Source: Plasmopara viticola
Taxonomy: Eukaryota; Oomycota; Peronosporomycetes; Peronosporales; Peronosporaceae
DNA: 64,000 bases
NCBI GenBank assembly: GCA_001695595.3
Contig: MBPM02000033.1
Location: 496,001-560,000, forward strand
Direction of reading: 5' to 3'
The position numbers were made by a program, and so were the translations under genes. Positions 1-11,587 of this stretch are shown piece after piece. How positions within the stretch are numbered: the first letter of the stretch is position 1; each line of letters opens with the position of its first letter. Under the pieces are notes generated by a model, which was not told where the DNA came from, did not search any database, and was given only the letters and a program-made list of their open reading frames with translations.

Positions 1-1925
1 CCTATCACCATTGCTATCTCGTCGAGCATTTGATTCAGCCTTCATAAAGGGGGTGAAAGCCTTGTGAGAGCTGGCCTTGACAATGCAGTGAGTTTTGGTT
101 ATTTCCATACCACGAGGAAGGTGTCACTTGAGCAAAGGGGCGTAGATAAATACATTTTTACAAAAGAATCTTTTAATCAACTTGCGAGCTTTTTTACGCG
201 GCTTTGCTTGCGCGTCCACGGAGCTTGCTATCAAAAGCTGTCTTGGGTGGGATAGTCGTCTTTTTAGTACATTGAAAGCGGTGATGTACTCGTAAGGAAA
301 AAAACCCTTACCAAGATCACAGACAAATATAATTTTGTCATCGCATTTGCAGCCACCGAGACATATTGTAAGATATGTGTCATGGCTGGTAACATAGCTG
401 CTAATATCGAGAATCTTCATGTCCGATGTAGCAATGCACATGTAGCTGGGAATCTTGATGACAGATTTAATGTTATGGGTACCAATAACGGCAAGTAAAT
501 CCTTCTGTATCTAGATATTATCTTATCGACTAGAATTAAAACCAAATACTGGTACCGGATCAATCTGCTGTTTTAGCTTCCCGAAATTAGACCTTTGCTG
601 ACCAAAGCTAAGACTGCTAAGAAAGTCAAAGAAGCTAAAATACTTTTCTCGTTCAACCCTCGACATCAGATAAGATTGACTCCCAGAAAAATTATACCTG
701 TCGGACCGTGGGCGTTGATGATTTTTCTGTAAAAGCGACTTGTACTTGTTGACATTGTACTGCTCGATCTTCACGGATACATGACAATGTATATAAACAT
801 ACCCGTAAGTAGAATCTTAGAATCATCATTTACAAAGCAACGCGCCTCCTCGGTCAAACAATCAGCTACTGATACAGAAACCGGGATGTGCTCGATCGTG
901 AAGAAAGCATTCTCCTTCTTAAGTCGCGGTAGGCTTAAGGATGGCCTCAAAGTCGTAAACGATGAAGTGATCGATGTACTGGTCAGAATTTTTTATTGCT
1001 CGCGATGGTAGATAAAAATTTTGAACGCAATAATCGCCTTTACCCTATATCTAGAGCTAAGGTAGTTTGGCTTGTCAGCCGACTCCATAATCTGAACGTC
1101 CGAAATCACCTTCTTTCGAATATCAGCCTTGCTGTTGATAGTGGCAGGCCAATTATACACATCAGTGTTGGCGAGATTCGTATAGAAGTAGCGAGTATCA
1201 TCAGGATCGGTCTTGCTTACAAGTTCGTACCCAAGAGCAGTATTTACCTCAAAGCACTTGCCTGGCTCGAAAGAACATTCTCGAGCTTATCGTAGAAACC
1301 AGTAACCTCGATACTCTCATATAGGTGTGATTCCATGTGATTACCGTTGTAGAAACGGTACTAAGGATAAGCCTTGTAGTCAGGCGACAAGGGTTTCAGT
1401 CGAAACAATCTGCTAATCTCTGGAAGATTGGGCGCGAAACGCTGCTTGCATTAATCATCTTACCCGTTTTACCACACATTTCAACACGGTAGCTACTACC
1501 CCATTTGATAGCTTGGATATTTGATCACCTCAATCCTTCGAGCTCACATGCAAGCATGTTGCCTATATATGATTGGCTATATTCTTCTTCGTAGATATGA
1601 CTTTAGAATATTTTGATCTTGTATCAGGATCGATTTTCTATCTTGGTCATCTACAAAAAAAGCTGAAATTAATTATTTGGTTTATTCATTTGTTAAAGGC
1701 TCTAATCCAGTCATTTGTTCATTAGAGAAAAATTTACGCGCGAAAGGGTTGATTGGTTAGTTACAATCAAGCGCTATCTGTGTCGTTCCTTTCTGTTCTC
1801 GGCTTACGTTTGCGAGCTCGAAGCTAGTCTTTATTCTTGTCGTCGTAGCTCTTTTGATACATAAAGCCAGCGTCGCGCTGGTAGTAGCGCCTCTGTACTG
1901 TTTTAATGCGCTCTTTAGTTGTATA
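1..1925 (-). pseudogene. Decayed protein-primed family-B DNA polymerase (Maverick/Polinton-type), runs off the left edge
   Basis: Minus-strand relic read in several frames. From N- to C-terminus: a small basic stretch (about 1925-1790, TKERIKT..RRYYQR), the same unknown N-terminal segment found in the second copy at 16.4-17.6 kb (about 1300-1010), an exonuclease-domain start with FIVYDFEAILKP near 985-930 and EHIPVSVSV near 890, FGFNSSR near 545, then SYMCIATSDMKILDI and GFFPYEYI between 440 and 280. The order VYDFE, FGFNSSR, MCIAT..LDI, FPYE is that of the exonuclease half of the DNA_pol_B_2 family, the protein-primed polymerases of Mavericks/Polintons and linear plasmids. The bases at the left edge (KTHCIVKASS, PFMKAE) still read like the approach to the palm domain, so the gene continues outside the window. 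Several frameshifts and in-frame stops separate the blocks, so it is not functional as it stands. The family assignment is good; calling the whole element a Polinton is inference, since no integrase, ATPase or capsid gene was recognised. Confidence 0.72.
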
Positions 1926-1939
1926 TCACTATATAATAA

Positions 1940-2566
1940 GGGAGCCGCTAACTTCCACCCAGTTTTCGCTAACTTCCAACCAGTCTGCGATTATGTAGAG
2001 CCCCCAACCCCAATACACAACGGTGATTGGCTATAAAAACCTCTATTGTGACAAAGTATACTTTGCTCGAATCTACTTTTTCCTATGTCAATTTGAATTC
2101 ACGATCTGCTGTAGTCACTTTGAGAGAGAAAAACTCATTTATTTAAGGACTATTAAGAGCATGTATTCTAACGCAGGCATGCGTCAATGCCAAAATGCCT
2201 CCAGACAGTGTTAGCGTGTGCCTTGACACCACCGACATTACCCGTGGTTCACTTCCGTCAATGCTTCCAGCTCCTCTAGCTGCAGCGCGGTAATTTCAGG
2301 TGGCCACGTAAAGTGCTCCCAGTCAACACCAGAACCCAGGGCATCAAGATTGATCGCGGGAGGGGTCGTTGCAGACAGAGAGTAAGAGATGACGATGCGA
2401 TGCGCAATCTTCCACTTTTGCGTTGAAAGTTACAGTCCTCAGATTTATTTTTGGGCAACTGTAGCCAATCACCGTTGTGCATCGGGGTCAGGGATTCTAT
2501 ATAATCGCAGACAGGGTGGAAGTTAGCGAAAACTGGGTGGAAGTTAGCTGGAAGTTAGCGGCTCCC
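1940..2566. mobile_element. Non-autonomous DNA transposon (MULE-like MITE) with long terminal inverted repeats
   Basis: The ends are inverted repeats of about 94 nt (1940-2033) and about 107 nt (2460-2566), beginning GGGAGCCGCTAACTTCCA and rich in the subrepeat GCTAACTTCCA; the right arm has one extra subrepeat unit. The flanks are TATAATAA on the left (1932-1939) and TATAATTA(T) on the right (2567-2575). Copy B of the surrounding duplication has the uninterrupted site CTATATAATTAACTTTAC at 17584-17601, so the 8-9 bp flanks are a target-site duplication. Long inverted repeats with an 8-9 bp duplication fit Mutator-like elements best; hAT (8 bp) is the alternative, but its inverted repeats are usually short. 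The minus-strand interior holds a short open stretch (see the entry at 2225-2400) and no transposase. Confidence 0.85.
2225..2400 (-). pseudogene. Coding-like relic inside the inverted-repeat element
   Basis: One minus-strand frame across the element's interior reads as ordinary protein, ending in PPAINLDALGSGVDWEHF, TWPPEITALQLEELEAL and TEVNHG before a stop near 2230. It has no start codon of its own and is not a family I recognise. It could be the tail of the element's ancestral protein or a captured host gene fragment. Composition and the balanced, non-repetitive residue use are the only evidence. Confidence 0.3.
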
Positions 2567-2892
2567 TATAATTATCTTTACAATTGTCAAGAAAAATTGT
2601 TAAGTGAAAAAACACAAAATCCTATACTCATTGTGCGATTTGACCCTTCACTTCAGTGTTTTAAAAAAACAGATCACATATAACTTACTATTTGCGATTC
2701 GATGGCCGTCAAGAGTGATTTAGCCGTGGGTCTGCTTGACGGATCGTTCTTTAAAGCGAAGCCAAAAGAAGTTATCACGACTGAGAATTAACCCTCCAGC
2801 CAATTACAGAGAAGAAATGCCGACCAATTTAATACATATAAACATCAGTGCCTGCCCGTTAGCGAAAAGTGCCTGCTCGGTTTCATTTCCAA

Positions 2893-5800
2893 AAAAAAAA
2901 GATGCAAAAGAAATTAGTACGAGAAAAGCCGTGCTTCGTTCGTATAAAAAAATCTAGACCTGAGATTTTTGACAACCGCTACAGTATTTAAGGCAAATTT
3001 AGGGAGATCTCGACGCGAAGACGCGTCCATCTCATCCTCTATATACACCACCTTTACAGCTAATGTCACTGGCGAAAGCCGCAGCACATGTGTAATTGTA
3101 GACTGCTAGTGATGCCCTATATGACAATATCGTCAAGGACTACTAAGAACTCACTAGCTGACATGTTCATGCTTGTCACGATGATAGATGAGATTGCGTC
3201 AGCGGACAGCTAAATAGTTCATGTGTTGTGGTCGTAGTCACTCTTGCACAAACAAGAAATATATATTAATGTGCTTGCATCGTCCATGACGCTCAGCTTC
3301 TGGTATAATATCTATCTAGTCAGACTCTCAGGTCCACTGAAGCTAAAACATTACTTATTTGAAGCCCAACTCTCCTTTTGCGCGGTCGACGTTACCCCGT
3401 CACTGTGATCGGTAGTGGCAGTGGCTGTAGATGTAAAATTACAATTGAAAGGGATGAAGAACCATAGAGAACTCGTGGCGTAGCCCGACACAGTATTACG
3501 CATGACAGCAACGTTTGCATAGTCTGCATACGTATAAGCACCGTGTAAACACTAAAATATGAGATTGACTTTGTCCCACTTTAAGCATGGTGGAGAAATA
3601 GCGCTGTTAGTTTGATATCCCCGAACGTGTTCGATACAGCCGTTTAAGGTAGCTCGGTCAGCATACCAGTGTCTACCCGATCCAACTTTCGATCAAAAAA
3701 AGCTGTTGAAGCTTGGAGAATATCTACAGGTGCAAAGATCTAATTTTTTATCAAAACCCTGTTATAGTTAGTATTGGCTGAAGCAATCCACTGGCTCACC
3801 CGATCATAATATCTCAATCAATTTTGGCACCAGGGCTTGGGAAGAAGCACTCGCATCTCACTTTTCTTATGCAATTGGACTTCACTATCCATCGCATTAC
3901 CATACTGTGCGGCGTGCTTACTAGCAATCGCTTGACTGCGCGTTTGTGCTAAGTCGCATGTCTAAACACATGGAATGCGTACATAAATAGCTTGTATCTG
4001 GACAGATCTTTGAAATATCTAGTGTATCCTTGACTAGTCTCAGTCTCGAATTCTCATGTAGTGTTTTTTTCGCTCATTTACACATTAGTAAGAAAGTGAC
4101 TGTTTTATTATAGTAATACTATCTTAGATATTCTCGACCAAATCTTACTAGTTTGGAGTTGCCAGGCCATGTTTTTGTAAAAGCATTAAGTGTATTCCTC
4201 GTGTTTAATATTGTGGTGTTGTCGTCCGCTCTCCGGCTCACTTAAAGTACAGAAATATAATGCTTAAGCATATTACCTTGTCTGAAGAGGCACTCTATTG
4301 AATGCTCATGGTTTATGTTATCTTTAACACAACATTGCCTTGTAATCCGAGACATTTTTGCAAACCATCTTAAATAGCCTCACGCTAAGTCCTCTGGACG
4401 CACCATACCCGTCAATTTTCCTTTGACACCGATACACACTGCACTCGAAAGGTTTTGTACGCATGTGTTCACTTAAACGTACACACAGCATTTTCTTTTG
4501 AGGAACATGAACTACATACGCGGCTGCCTCTGTAGAAGTAAAGTCTATGTTCACCTTTATCCGCAATTGATTGCTGAACACAATCATAATTTTTTTTCAG
4601 TAAATCATTGTCGAATGTTCTTACTCGGTTGACTGAGGACATTTACTCGACCCCGAGATGATGGCAGTATCCAGCTAATTTTAAGCGTATATGAGGCTTT
4701 TTGGCATAAAATGGCGACGTTAAAAGGAGGACAAACTATTTTGTCTCTTTTTCTGCAGAAAATATTCTGTCGATAATGATATACTGCTCCATTAAAAAGC
4801 TCTTATCAAATTATGCAGTACTTGACTCCTAAAGTAATAAGTTAAAACTAAATCAGGCGGTAACGCTGACGGTAGTTCTTGTGGATTCTATCTCTAGCAT
4901 GCTTTGCCAAGAATCAGTACAGATCTTTGAGAATAACAGGTATATAGCGTCTTACTGTCGACTTATTCAATAGTTATGATAGGTAAATCATTTTTTCATT
5001 AAATGATTACTACGTCGGCTATGTTGTCAGCCTTACAAGCCTGTATTAGCTATGTCATGAACATATAGTCTAAGCGCAAATTGAACTAAAATTGAAAATT
5101 TCCGCTTCCGGTTTACTTTGCATTTGAGCGAAACAATATTTCCTTGACAAGGGTGTAGCCGAATCCATCATTTGTCAAGGTATGTCTGTTCTGGACCCTT
5201 TTTAAAATGAGTTAACGTCACGCGCTTCTCGGTAGGTACCGTCCTTTTCAAAAATCTTGAAAAAAGTCGTCTTGTCCAAATCACGTCGACCCCTTTGTAG
5301 ATTGACGCACACACGTACTCATTGACTAAAGAGCTGCGCTCACCATCCATTCTCGGCATTAAGTGAGCCGCTGTACATACATTTAATAGCAACGATCCGG
5401 ACGACCCGACCTTCAAGGGACTCGATTATGTCGTGCGTACATCGAGTGCTATCTCTACACGCATTGTAGAGTGGGTGACGGGGTACGTAAAAGACAACAC
5501 GAACAATCAATTAAGAGGCAAATTTTGGCGATCTGCCACCATCAGTGATGTTTGATAAAAAATTTTTAAAAAGGTACCGAATGGATTTAGTTTCTTGGAC
5601 TAAAAAGCATAAAGCAATTCTTACATTGTGGAACAGCTATAAAAGCAGTGTGAGTAGCTGAGCTGCAGTAGCTATCTACTCAAGGTAGCACATATTCAAA
5701 TCTTTGACTCATTACCAAGACTGTAATGCCTCGTAAAAGATCCTATCAATCCAGCAGTGAATGCTGTTCTTGACGAGCGTTGAGTATTTAGTCTTATGCA

Positions 5801-8246
5801 TTCCACGTCTATCGTCAAAGCCTCACCCTTAATGTCGAGACGGTAAGCCAAACAAGCTTGACACGGCACGCAGTAAGCACGAGAACTGCTAATGGGAAGC
5901 GTGGCCTTACGACTGCTCAGTCTACTTCATGCATAACCGTGGGGCCTCGCTCATTGTGGCTTGGCTTTTACTTAACTATGCCACCACTATGCAGCAAACA
6001 CTGTCTCTTACAGGCATCACCTCATGGCTCACATGTTTACTCTATGCGCAATCGCCCATAGCCTTGATCTAGTGCAAATGATGCAATTTAGAATTTGGAA
6101 AAAAATACGGTCCTTTTTGCAAATATCATACAGTATTTTACGCGCCACTCCACGCCCAAAATATCGTCTTCGATCAACTTTTAGCCCCTACTGTCGAGCA
6201 CGCTAACATACTTGTTTCAGTGCATGCGCAATTAGCGCTTCACAGCCTCACTAGGTGATGCTTCATCTAGGATGAGGTCATACGTAAGACTATACAGCGT
6301 CCGGCGCGAGGTCAAAAATTCTCGACTTGACTTACCGTATAAGAGTTTTGTAAAGCGAGCAGTTGAAATGCTCATCAATGAGATGTTAGTTTGTCGGTTT
6401 CCGTTAGCAGTGAAGCGTCATATGATCGACTACCTGGAGTCAATAATAATCGCTCATTTTTTTGAAACCCTTCACGATTTATTCAAAAGAGCGTGGAAGT
6501 ATGTTCCATAGAATAAGAACAAAGCTTTCAGACTTAGCCCCGTCAAGCTTGATTTTGTGGCTTAATAGAAAATACACATTCATCTCAGTAAGACGCCTCG
6601 AGGCTAATTTCGCTCAGTGGTGTACTATATGACGTAATATATTCAAAAACTTTGGCTCAATGGACCTTGGCAAGCTAAACAAAGAGTACACACTCAACCA
6701 AAAAAATGGCGATATTAAGCAAATGTGACGTACTTCTGTAAACCCTAACCCCATAAAGGTAGCTTTTATCCATTGAGCCGTACAAAGGGGCTAAATCTGT
6801 GCGCTTCATCTTCAACTTTAATTGTACTTTTATGGCCTTCTCACAACAAATACGGTGCACACAGAGCACCTCAATTCGGGACCAGCTCGTGTGCTGTCCT
6901 GATTAAAGACGAGACAGCGATTTTCAAATGTACAAGTTTACTGAACAGTCGAGTAAAGCCGGAAATATCACAGATTTTTGACAATGCCTACCAGCGTTTC
7001 TGTGCCTAGGATGGTTGCATGAAATGTAATTTAGGCTTACGTATAGTAAAGCATTACAACACTTGCATCTACCGGCGGCACTACAGTTCCCTAGATAAGG
7101 TGTGCCGTCCCAACTAGGAAGTGTCGTCTTAACATAGGTCTTTCCCGTTAGTGCCCACGAAAGTGCTTTCTTTGTGAGCTCTACGATGGCCAAGGCCACT
7201 CCCTGTTGCTCCGTTTGAAAAAAGGCGAGCATCGAGGCCTTAAGCCAAGAGCAAGAAGTAATGTGCCTCTTTCCTCTCAAAAAACCTAACGCTACGATTA
7301 TGAGCGGCTTTGACCTTGGTAGAGCCCCCGTTACAAACTTTGACATAAATCGACAAAGATGACTCCGTTATCCCCCATTAAAGGGCTTTGCTAGAACGTT
7401 TTCGACGTCAGGTCTTAATAAGTCTAGAACTTTTTCTGCCTGTACATGCCCGGAGACAAGTTAGCTTATGAGATAACCTCGGATGTCGAATAACAAAAGT
7501 GGTAACAGATCCAGTGAAGCTGCCGTTGCTGTATGTTACAGAAAGCGTCAGTCCCGATGGTCGATCGTCATTCTATACTGTTAGCCAATACGAGTTTCAG
7601 ATCGCTATTTTTTTTGGCTTCAATGGTTATTACCAGCCGTAATAGCAGGTTCACAAATACTACTTATACCCCCAGATGTTTATAATTAAATTTAGGCTTT
7701 TCGATAAATGCCACTATGCCGTGAAGAGTTCACGATTGCTCCCTCGCATGGTAATAATATTCATTTTCATTATGCCGTGGTCGTAAGTCCATAATCTATG
7801 TTCTTTACCAAATCCTACTTTATAAGTACTACGCTTGTGTTGATGTTCGACAATATCATGCAACTTATGTCACAAAGGCTGGCCATGCATAATGCCTGTC
7901 TCACTAGAGCAGGACGACATCACTACACCTCAGCCAGAAGAGGGAGGACAGACTCTCTTTTATATAGTGCAGACCGTGGATTTGTGTGAACTTATCAGCG
8001 GTGTTTAGTAAAAATGTAGCGACTTCCTACCCTGACTTGCTCGAAGTTTTGTCAAAGAAAGATATGAAGTTTAGGGCCACAAAAAGTGAAGGTGGTGATT
8101 TATACAAGGTGAGTGTAACTGCACCATCAAGACTAAGATCCTCTGGATTTCTAAGACCTAGGTAGTAGCTGTAGCAAGCAAACCTACATAACAGGTCTAG
8201 TATCTTCTAGGTATTTTGTTTTGTTTCTTTACTTTGAAGGCTAAGC
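2893..8246. other. Unidentified 5.3-kb block of copy A, shared with 20240-25624
   Basis: No long reading frame survives, but short coding-like stretches recur in both copies. One plus-strand stretch around 5390-5550 reads DDPTFKGLDYVVRTSSAIS followed by TRIVEWVTGYVKDNTNNQ and FWRSATISDV. One near 7500-7600 reads DPVKLPLLYVTESVSPDGRS. One near 7985-8093 reads LSAVFSKNVATSYPDLLEVL then SKKDMKFRATKSEGGDLYK, directly followed by GTGAGTG, a good splice donor. A stretch around 6870-7009 reads APQFGTSSCAVLIKD. None matches a family I can name. Being contiguous with the polymerase relic, it may be other genes of the same large element, but that is a guess. Confidence 0.4.
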
Positions 8247-11200
8247 CGCAATCTGATTCGGTGTGAACCGCTTTTTTTTAAATCACATTTCCGTCTTGTT
8301 GTGTAGCGACTGTAAAGCAGTCGTGTATACGATACTTTGCTAAAAGACCGCCGATATACTTCTGCTGTCATCTTCACCGAGGTGTCTTCTCGTTTATCCT
8401 TAGTAAATGGAGTAAGCCTGGCCGAGATCATATACTTTAGACTTAAATTTGAGCCTGCTACTTTTGGAGCGTCACATGGCCGACCTCGTCTATCTTATTC
8501 CTCCCGCAAGCATTCTTGTTGCATTGGATAAATCCAATCTTCTTGACAAAATTTGATTTAGATCAAATGTCAAATTTCATGAGCCTGCTCTAGTACGTGC
8601 AAATTCTAGATTAGTATTTTCTAAGTGTCTACTTTCATAGCAAGAATGAAAAAAAAATCACGTATTGCAAACATAAAAAAATTAAGTAGTCTGGAAGTAT
8701 CCACTTGGTGATACAACCTTACACCTGAAATCGTAATCAAAAAGGCAAAAGCCGTGAAAAGTTATACCTAGCTAAAGATGTAAATCCTTCATGCCCTAAA
8801 TATTACAGTTATGTTTTTTTTTCGCAACAAGCTGACCAAAAACTTACCACCAGATCAATCGGCTGTGTACTTACCATCGAATCGTTAGTGACAGCCAAGT
8901 ATTTTTTCTCCTTTGGGGAGGCTAACAAATTTTCATGTCCGATAACTAAGCAGAACTTTATATTTGTTTCAATACAATTGAAGTACACTCCCATTGCTTT
9001 GCAACGGAACGTGATCATGCATTCTTTAAAGTTCCCGATGATAATTTTATGATTGAAATATTCCTAAAAATATTTAGCGGTAAAATGTAGTAATCAACTT
9101 TGACATTTGGCCGAAAAATCAGATGTTTGCAAGCTCTATTTCCGCTGGTATATGAAATTTAGCTTCGACCTTGTCATTAACTTTCATTTTACTGATCGGT
9201 ACTGCAATTTTCAAAACAAGAATTTATTGAATAACAGCTTTCAATCTTTTCTTGAGACCTTTGTGCTTTGTGCATCATAAAATTTATTTATTTCACACAC
9301 AAAATGGCTTTTATACTAAAATAAGCGACCTGAAAACATACACTCTTTTGCGACTTTAAATTTTTTCTTTATTATTCTAAATTAAGTGCTTAACATACCA
9401 TACTTCGTTTTCATAGAGCGTTCTCAGTTTCTTACGGCGCCGCAGCGCATACAGGGTCTAGATTCCAGATCGATCCATGCCAAACGATAAAGAAAGGCTT
9501 AAAGCCCCCTTGTGCCGCCTTAATAGCCTTTCCAACACCAGTATTTCGGTGTGATTTTAAAGGTTCTTTTTTCTGGACTTTCACTGTTGTTGCTTTTATA
9601 CGTTCTTTGAGCATAGTGTAGAGATTTAATGCTTAACCTTCAGTTTCACCGTGTTCAAAACTTAGTTAATTTTTAACTTGTCACAAAGAGACAAACTGGA
9701 ATACAGCTCAGCAAAAAATTAATATGTCGGCAATAATGCTGTAGTGCGATGAATAAAATTATGGCATTAGTTAAGGATATACACATAGGCGAGCTTCGCA
9801 AATAGAACTCGAGAAAGTAAGTCGATGATACAGTCCTTTGTATCATGAAAAATGTGTTTATGAAGACTGCGTTAAATCATTTCATCATCAATGAGAATCT
9901 AAATCGGTTTAGCAGGGAGAAAAGGCATTTATATGCAAACATTTAAGGTAAGGTTGTTATTTACTAACAGTGTGGTACATTGCTTTACCTCTATCAAGCC
10001 CTTCTCAGAAAGACAGAGGCCGGAGAATCTCATTAGATTACCAACGACGATTTCAAAAAACAAATTCAGACGAATGTAGGGCATTTCCAAACTAATCGAG
10101 CCTCATTACTTCAAGTCTCATAAAATTTGAGATTTCCTTAGTGCCTCCCCGAAATGATGTTCCCGCGCTTAAATATGCTGATAAGTCGAAATTTGAGGAC
10201 AAACTCATGGATCACGTATCTGTTTCCTGTTCAAGGGCTTCAGATGTCTGGCATTGCTGTGGCGTGATCCCCAGATAGCATTCTTCAGCGCTTACACACG
10301 GTCACGCAGGAGCTGCTTCTTCGCATTAAAAGTACGCAAGGTCGAGGCTTAAATGGCCTTCTTTGGCGTGCCCTGAAGCGGTACTTTTAAGAGTGGATTG
10401 TAAGTAGAGGTACTTTAATGAGTGTCAACGGTTTTTGAGGATTGCGCGTTTAACCCGCTGAACAAGTCAAATGAGGGTTGCTAACCCCGCTCAAGCATGA
10501 CTTAAAATTGACAATGCCATCCAGAATTAAATGCAACACGCGCTCTGTAAATAAGCCGCGGCCTTTTGAGCACTCAATTGAGCTGAATTTAAAGTCACCA
10601 TACTTGCGCATGAATCTTACCAGTAGGAGACGGAAAGCGGCATTTGCGTTTAAATTTATCCACATCCTACCCTTTTCTATTCGCTCCATCTATATCCCTA
10701 CAGGTGACCAATTAAATTGATTTTGTGATATAAAGAGTATCCATAACTTACTCACAGACGAAGCAAGCTCAATGAAAGCACTCCTATCTCTCAAAAGCAT
10801 CCATGTGATCTATCGACAGCTTCGAGAGAGTCATCACTATTTTATATAAGCAGCAAGGGTACCCCTGCAAGTTTCAAATCCAAGTTAATTTGTATTATTT
10901 ATTTTCTTTTTTGAAGTTAAATTAGTAAGTCGTTTATAGGGATTCACCATACACCAAATACACTACTAAGAAATGTCTGTTATTTAAAAATCCGAAAACT
11001 ACAAGGGGAAGGCTCTTGAGGAAGTGTATGAGCAAGATGCGTCATCTTGTCGTTGGTCATACAACCAACAATCCGATGAATCAAATTCCAGACATTTTCT
11101 AGAGACTAAGTTCCAAGATGAAGACGATAGGTATATTATGCGATGGGGGCAAACATAAGAACAAGTCGGTAAAGTGGATAGAAGTGCTGAGACGATCAAC

Positions 11201-11587
11201 GGCCATAGATACGTCCCTTCTTTCATTCTAGACGTGTGTAGACGCAATATAGTATCATTTAAACGTATATTTGCTCTTTTGAATTAAAAACGATAATTAA
11301 TATTTCAATTGATTGCGCAAAAAAGAATTTATCAAGGATAAATGTCCATCTTTGAAAGAAAACTTTACCGAATTCGAGACACAGAATTAGTGCTACCTTT
11401 TTTTGTCATGTAAATTACCCAAAACAAGAATTAGCTGTAACATCTGTCAAAGCCTATCAGGTCATACAGGTAGTCAGAACCAACGAGCTTTGGGGGGTTA
11501 AATACATCGGTCAACAAGTAGTGCAGGATTGGAGAAAAATCAATACCACCTTGACACGATCAACTTAGACAGGTTATTAAAAAAAGT
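8247..11587. other. Gene-poor AT-rich stretch, small coding-like fragments only
   Basis: No complete gene is visible. Two short stretches look more protein-like than their surroundings. The plus strand at about 10990-11157 reads ENYKGKALEEVYEQDASSC, with RWSYNQQSDES and DEDDRYIMRWGQT further on. The minus strand at 9432-9614 is a 60-residue Lys-rich frame (KERIKATTVKVQKKE..). Neither has a recognisable domain, promoter or splice structure. The remainder is low-complexity, AT-rich sequence with no repeat structure I could define. Confidence 0.4.

Larger units (their letters stand above)
998..8246 (+). repeat. Segmental duplication, copy A (direct repeat of 16621-25624)
   Basis: Three collinear pieces match copy B closely by eye. 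These are 998-1939 (with 16621-17582), 2567 to about 2750 (with 17583 to about 17765) and about 2893-8246 (with about 20240-25624). The match starts at the words GCTCGCGATGGT and fades after GAAGGCTAAG. Between pieces one and two sits a 627-bp transposable element absent from copy B. Between pieces two and three copy A lacks nearly all of the CRN gene and the SINE-like element that copy B keeps, leaving only the last few dozen bases of the CRN 3' end (GGCCGTCAAGAGTGATTTAG). Both copies are in the same orientation and differ by scattered substitutions and small indels, so the duplication is old. The third piece is the longest and has no gene I can name. Confidence 0.9.

Noticed and set aside
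5168..5416. 82-codon minus-strand frame (RRLFSRFLKRTVPTEKRV)
   Set aside because: Interrupted by a stop in copy B and opposed by a more convincing plus-strand reading just downstream; not called as a gene.
6924..7346. A 140-codon minus-strand frame, the same length as 24320-24742 in copy B
   Set aside because: The two versions differ mainly by amino-acid-changing substitutions and the frame shows no domain, so shared length reflects the duplication rather than selection.
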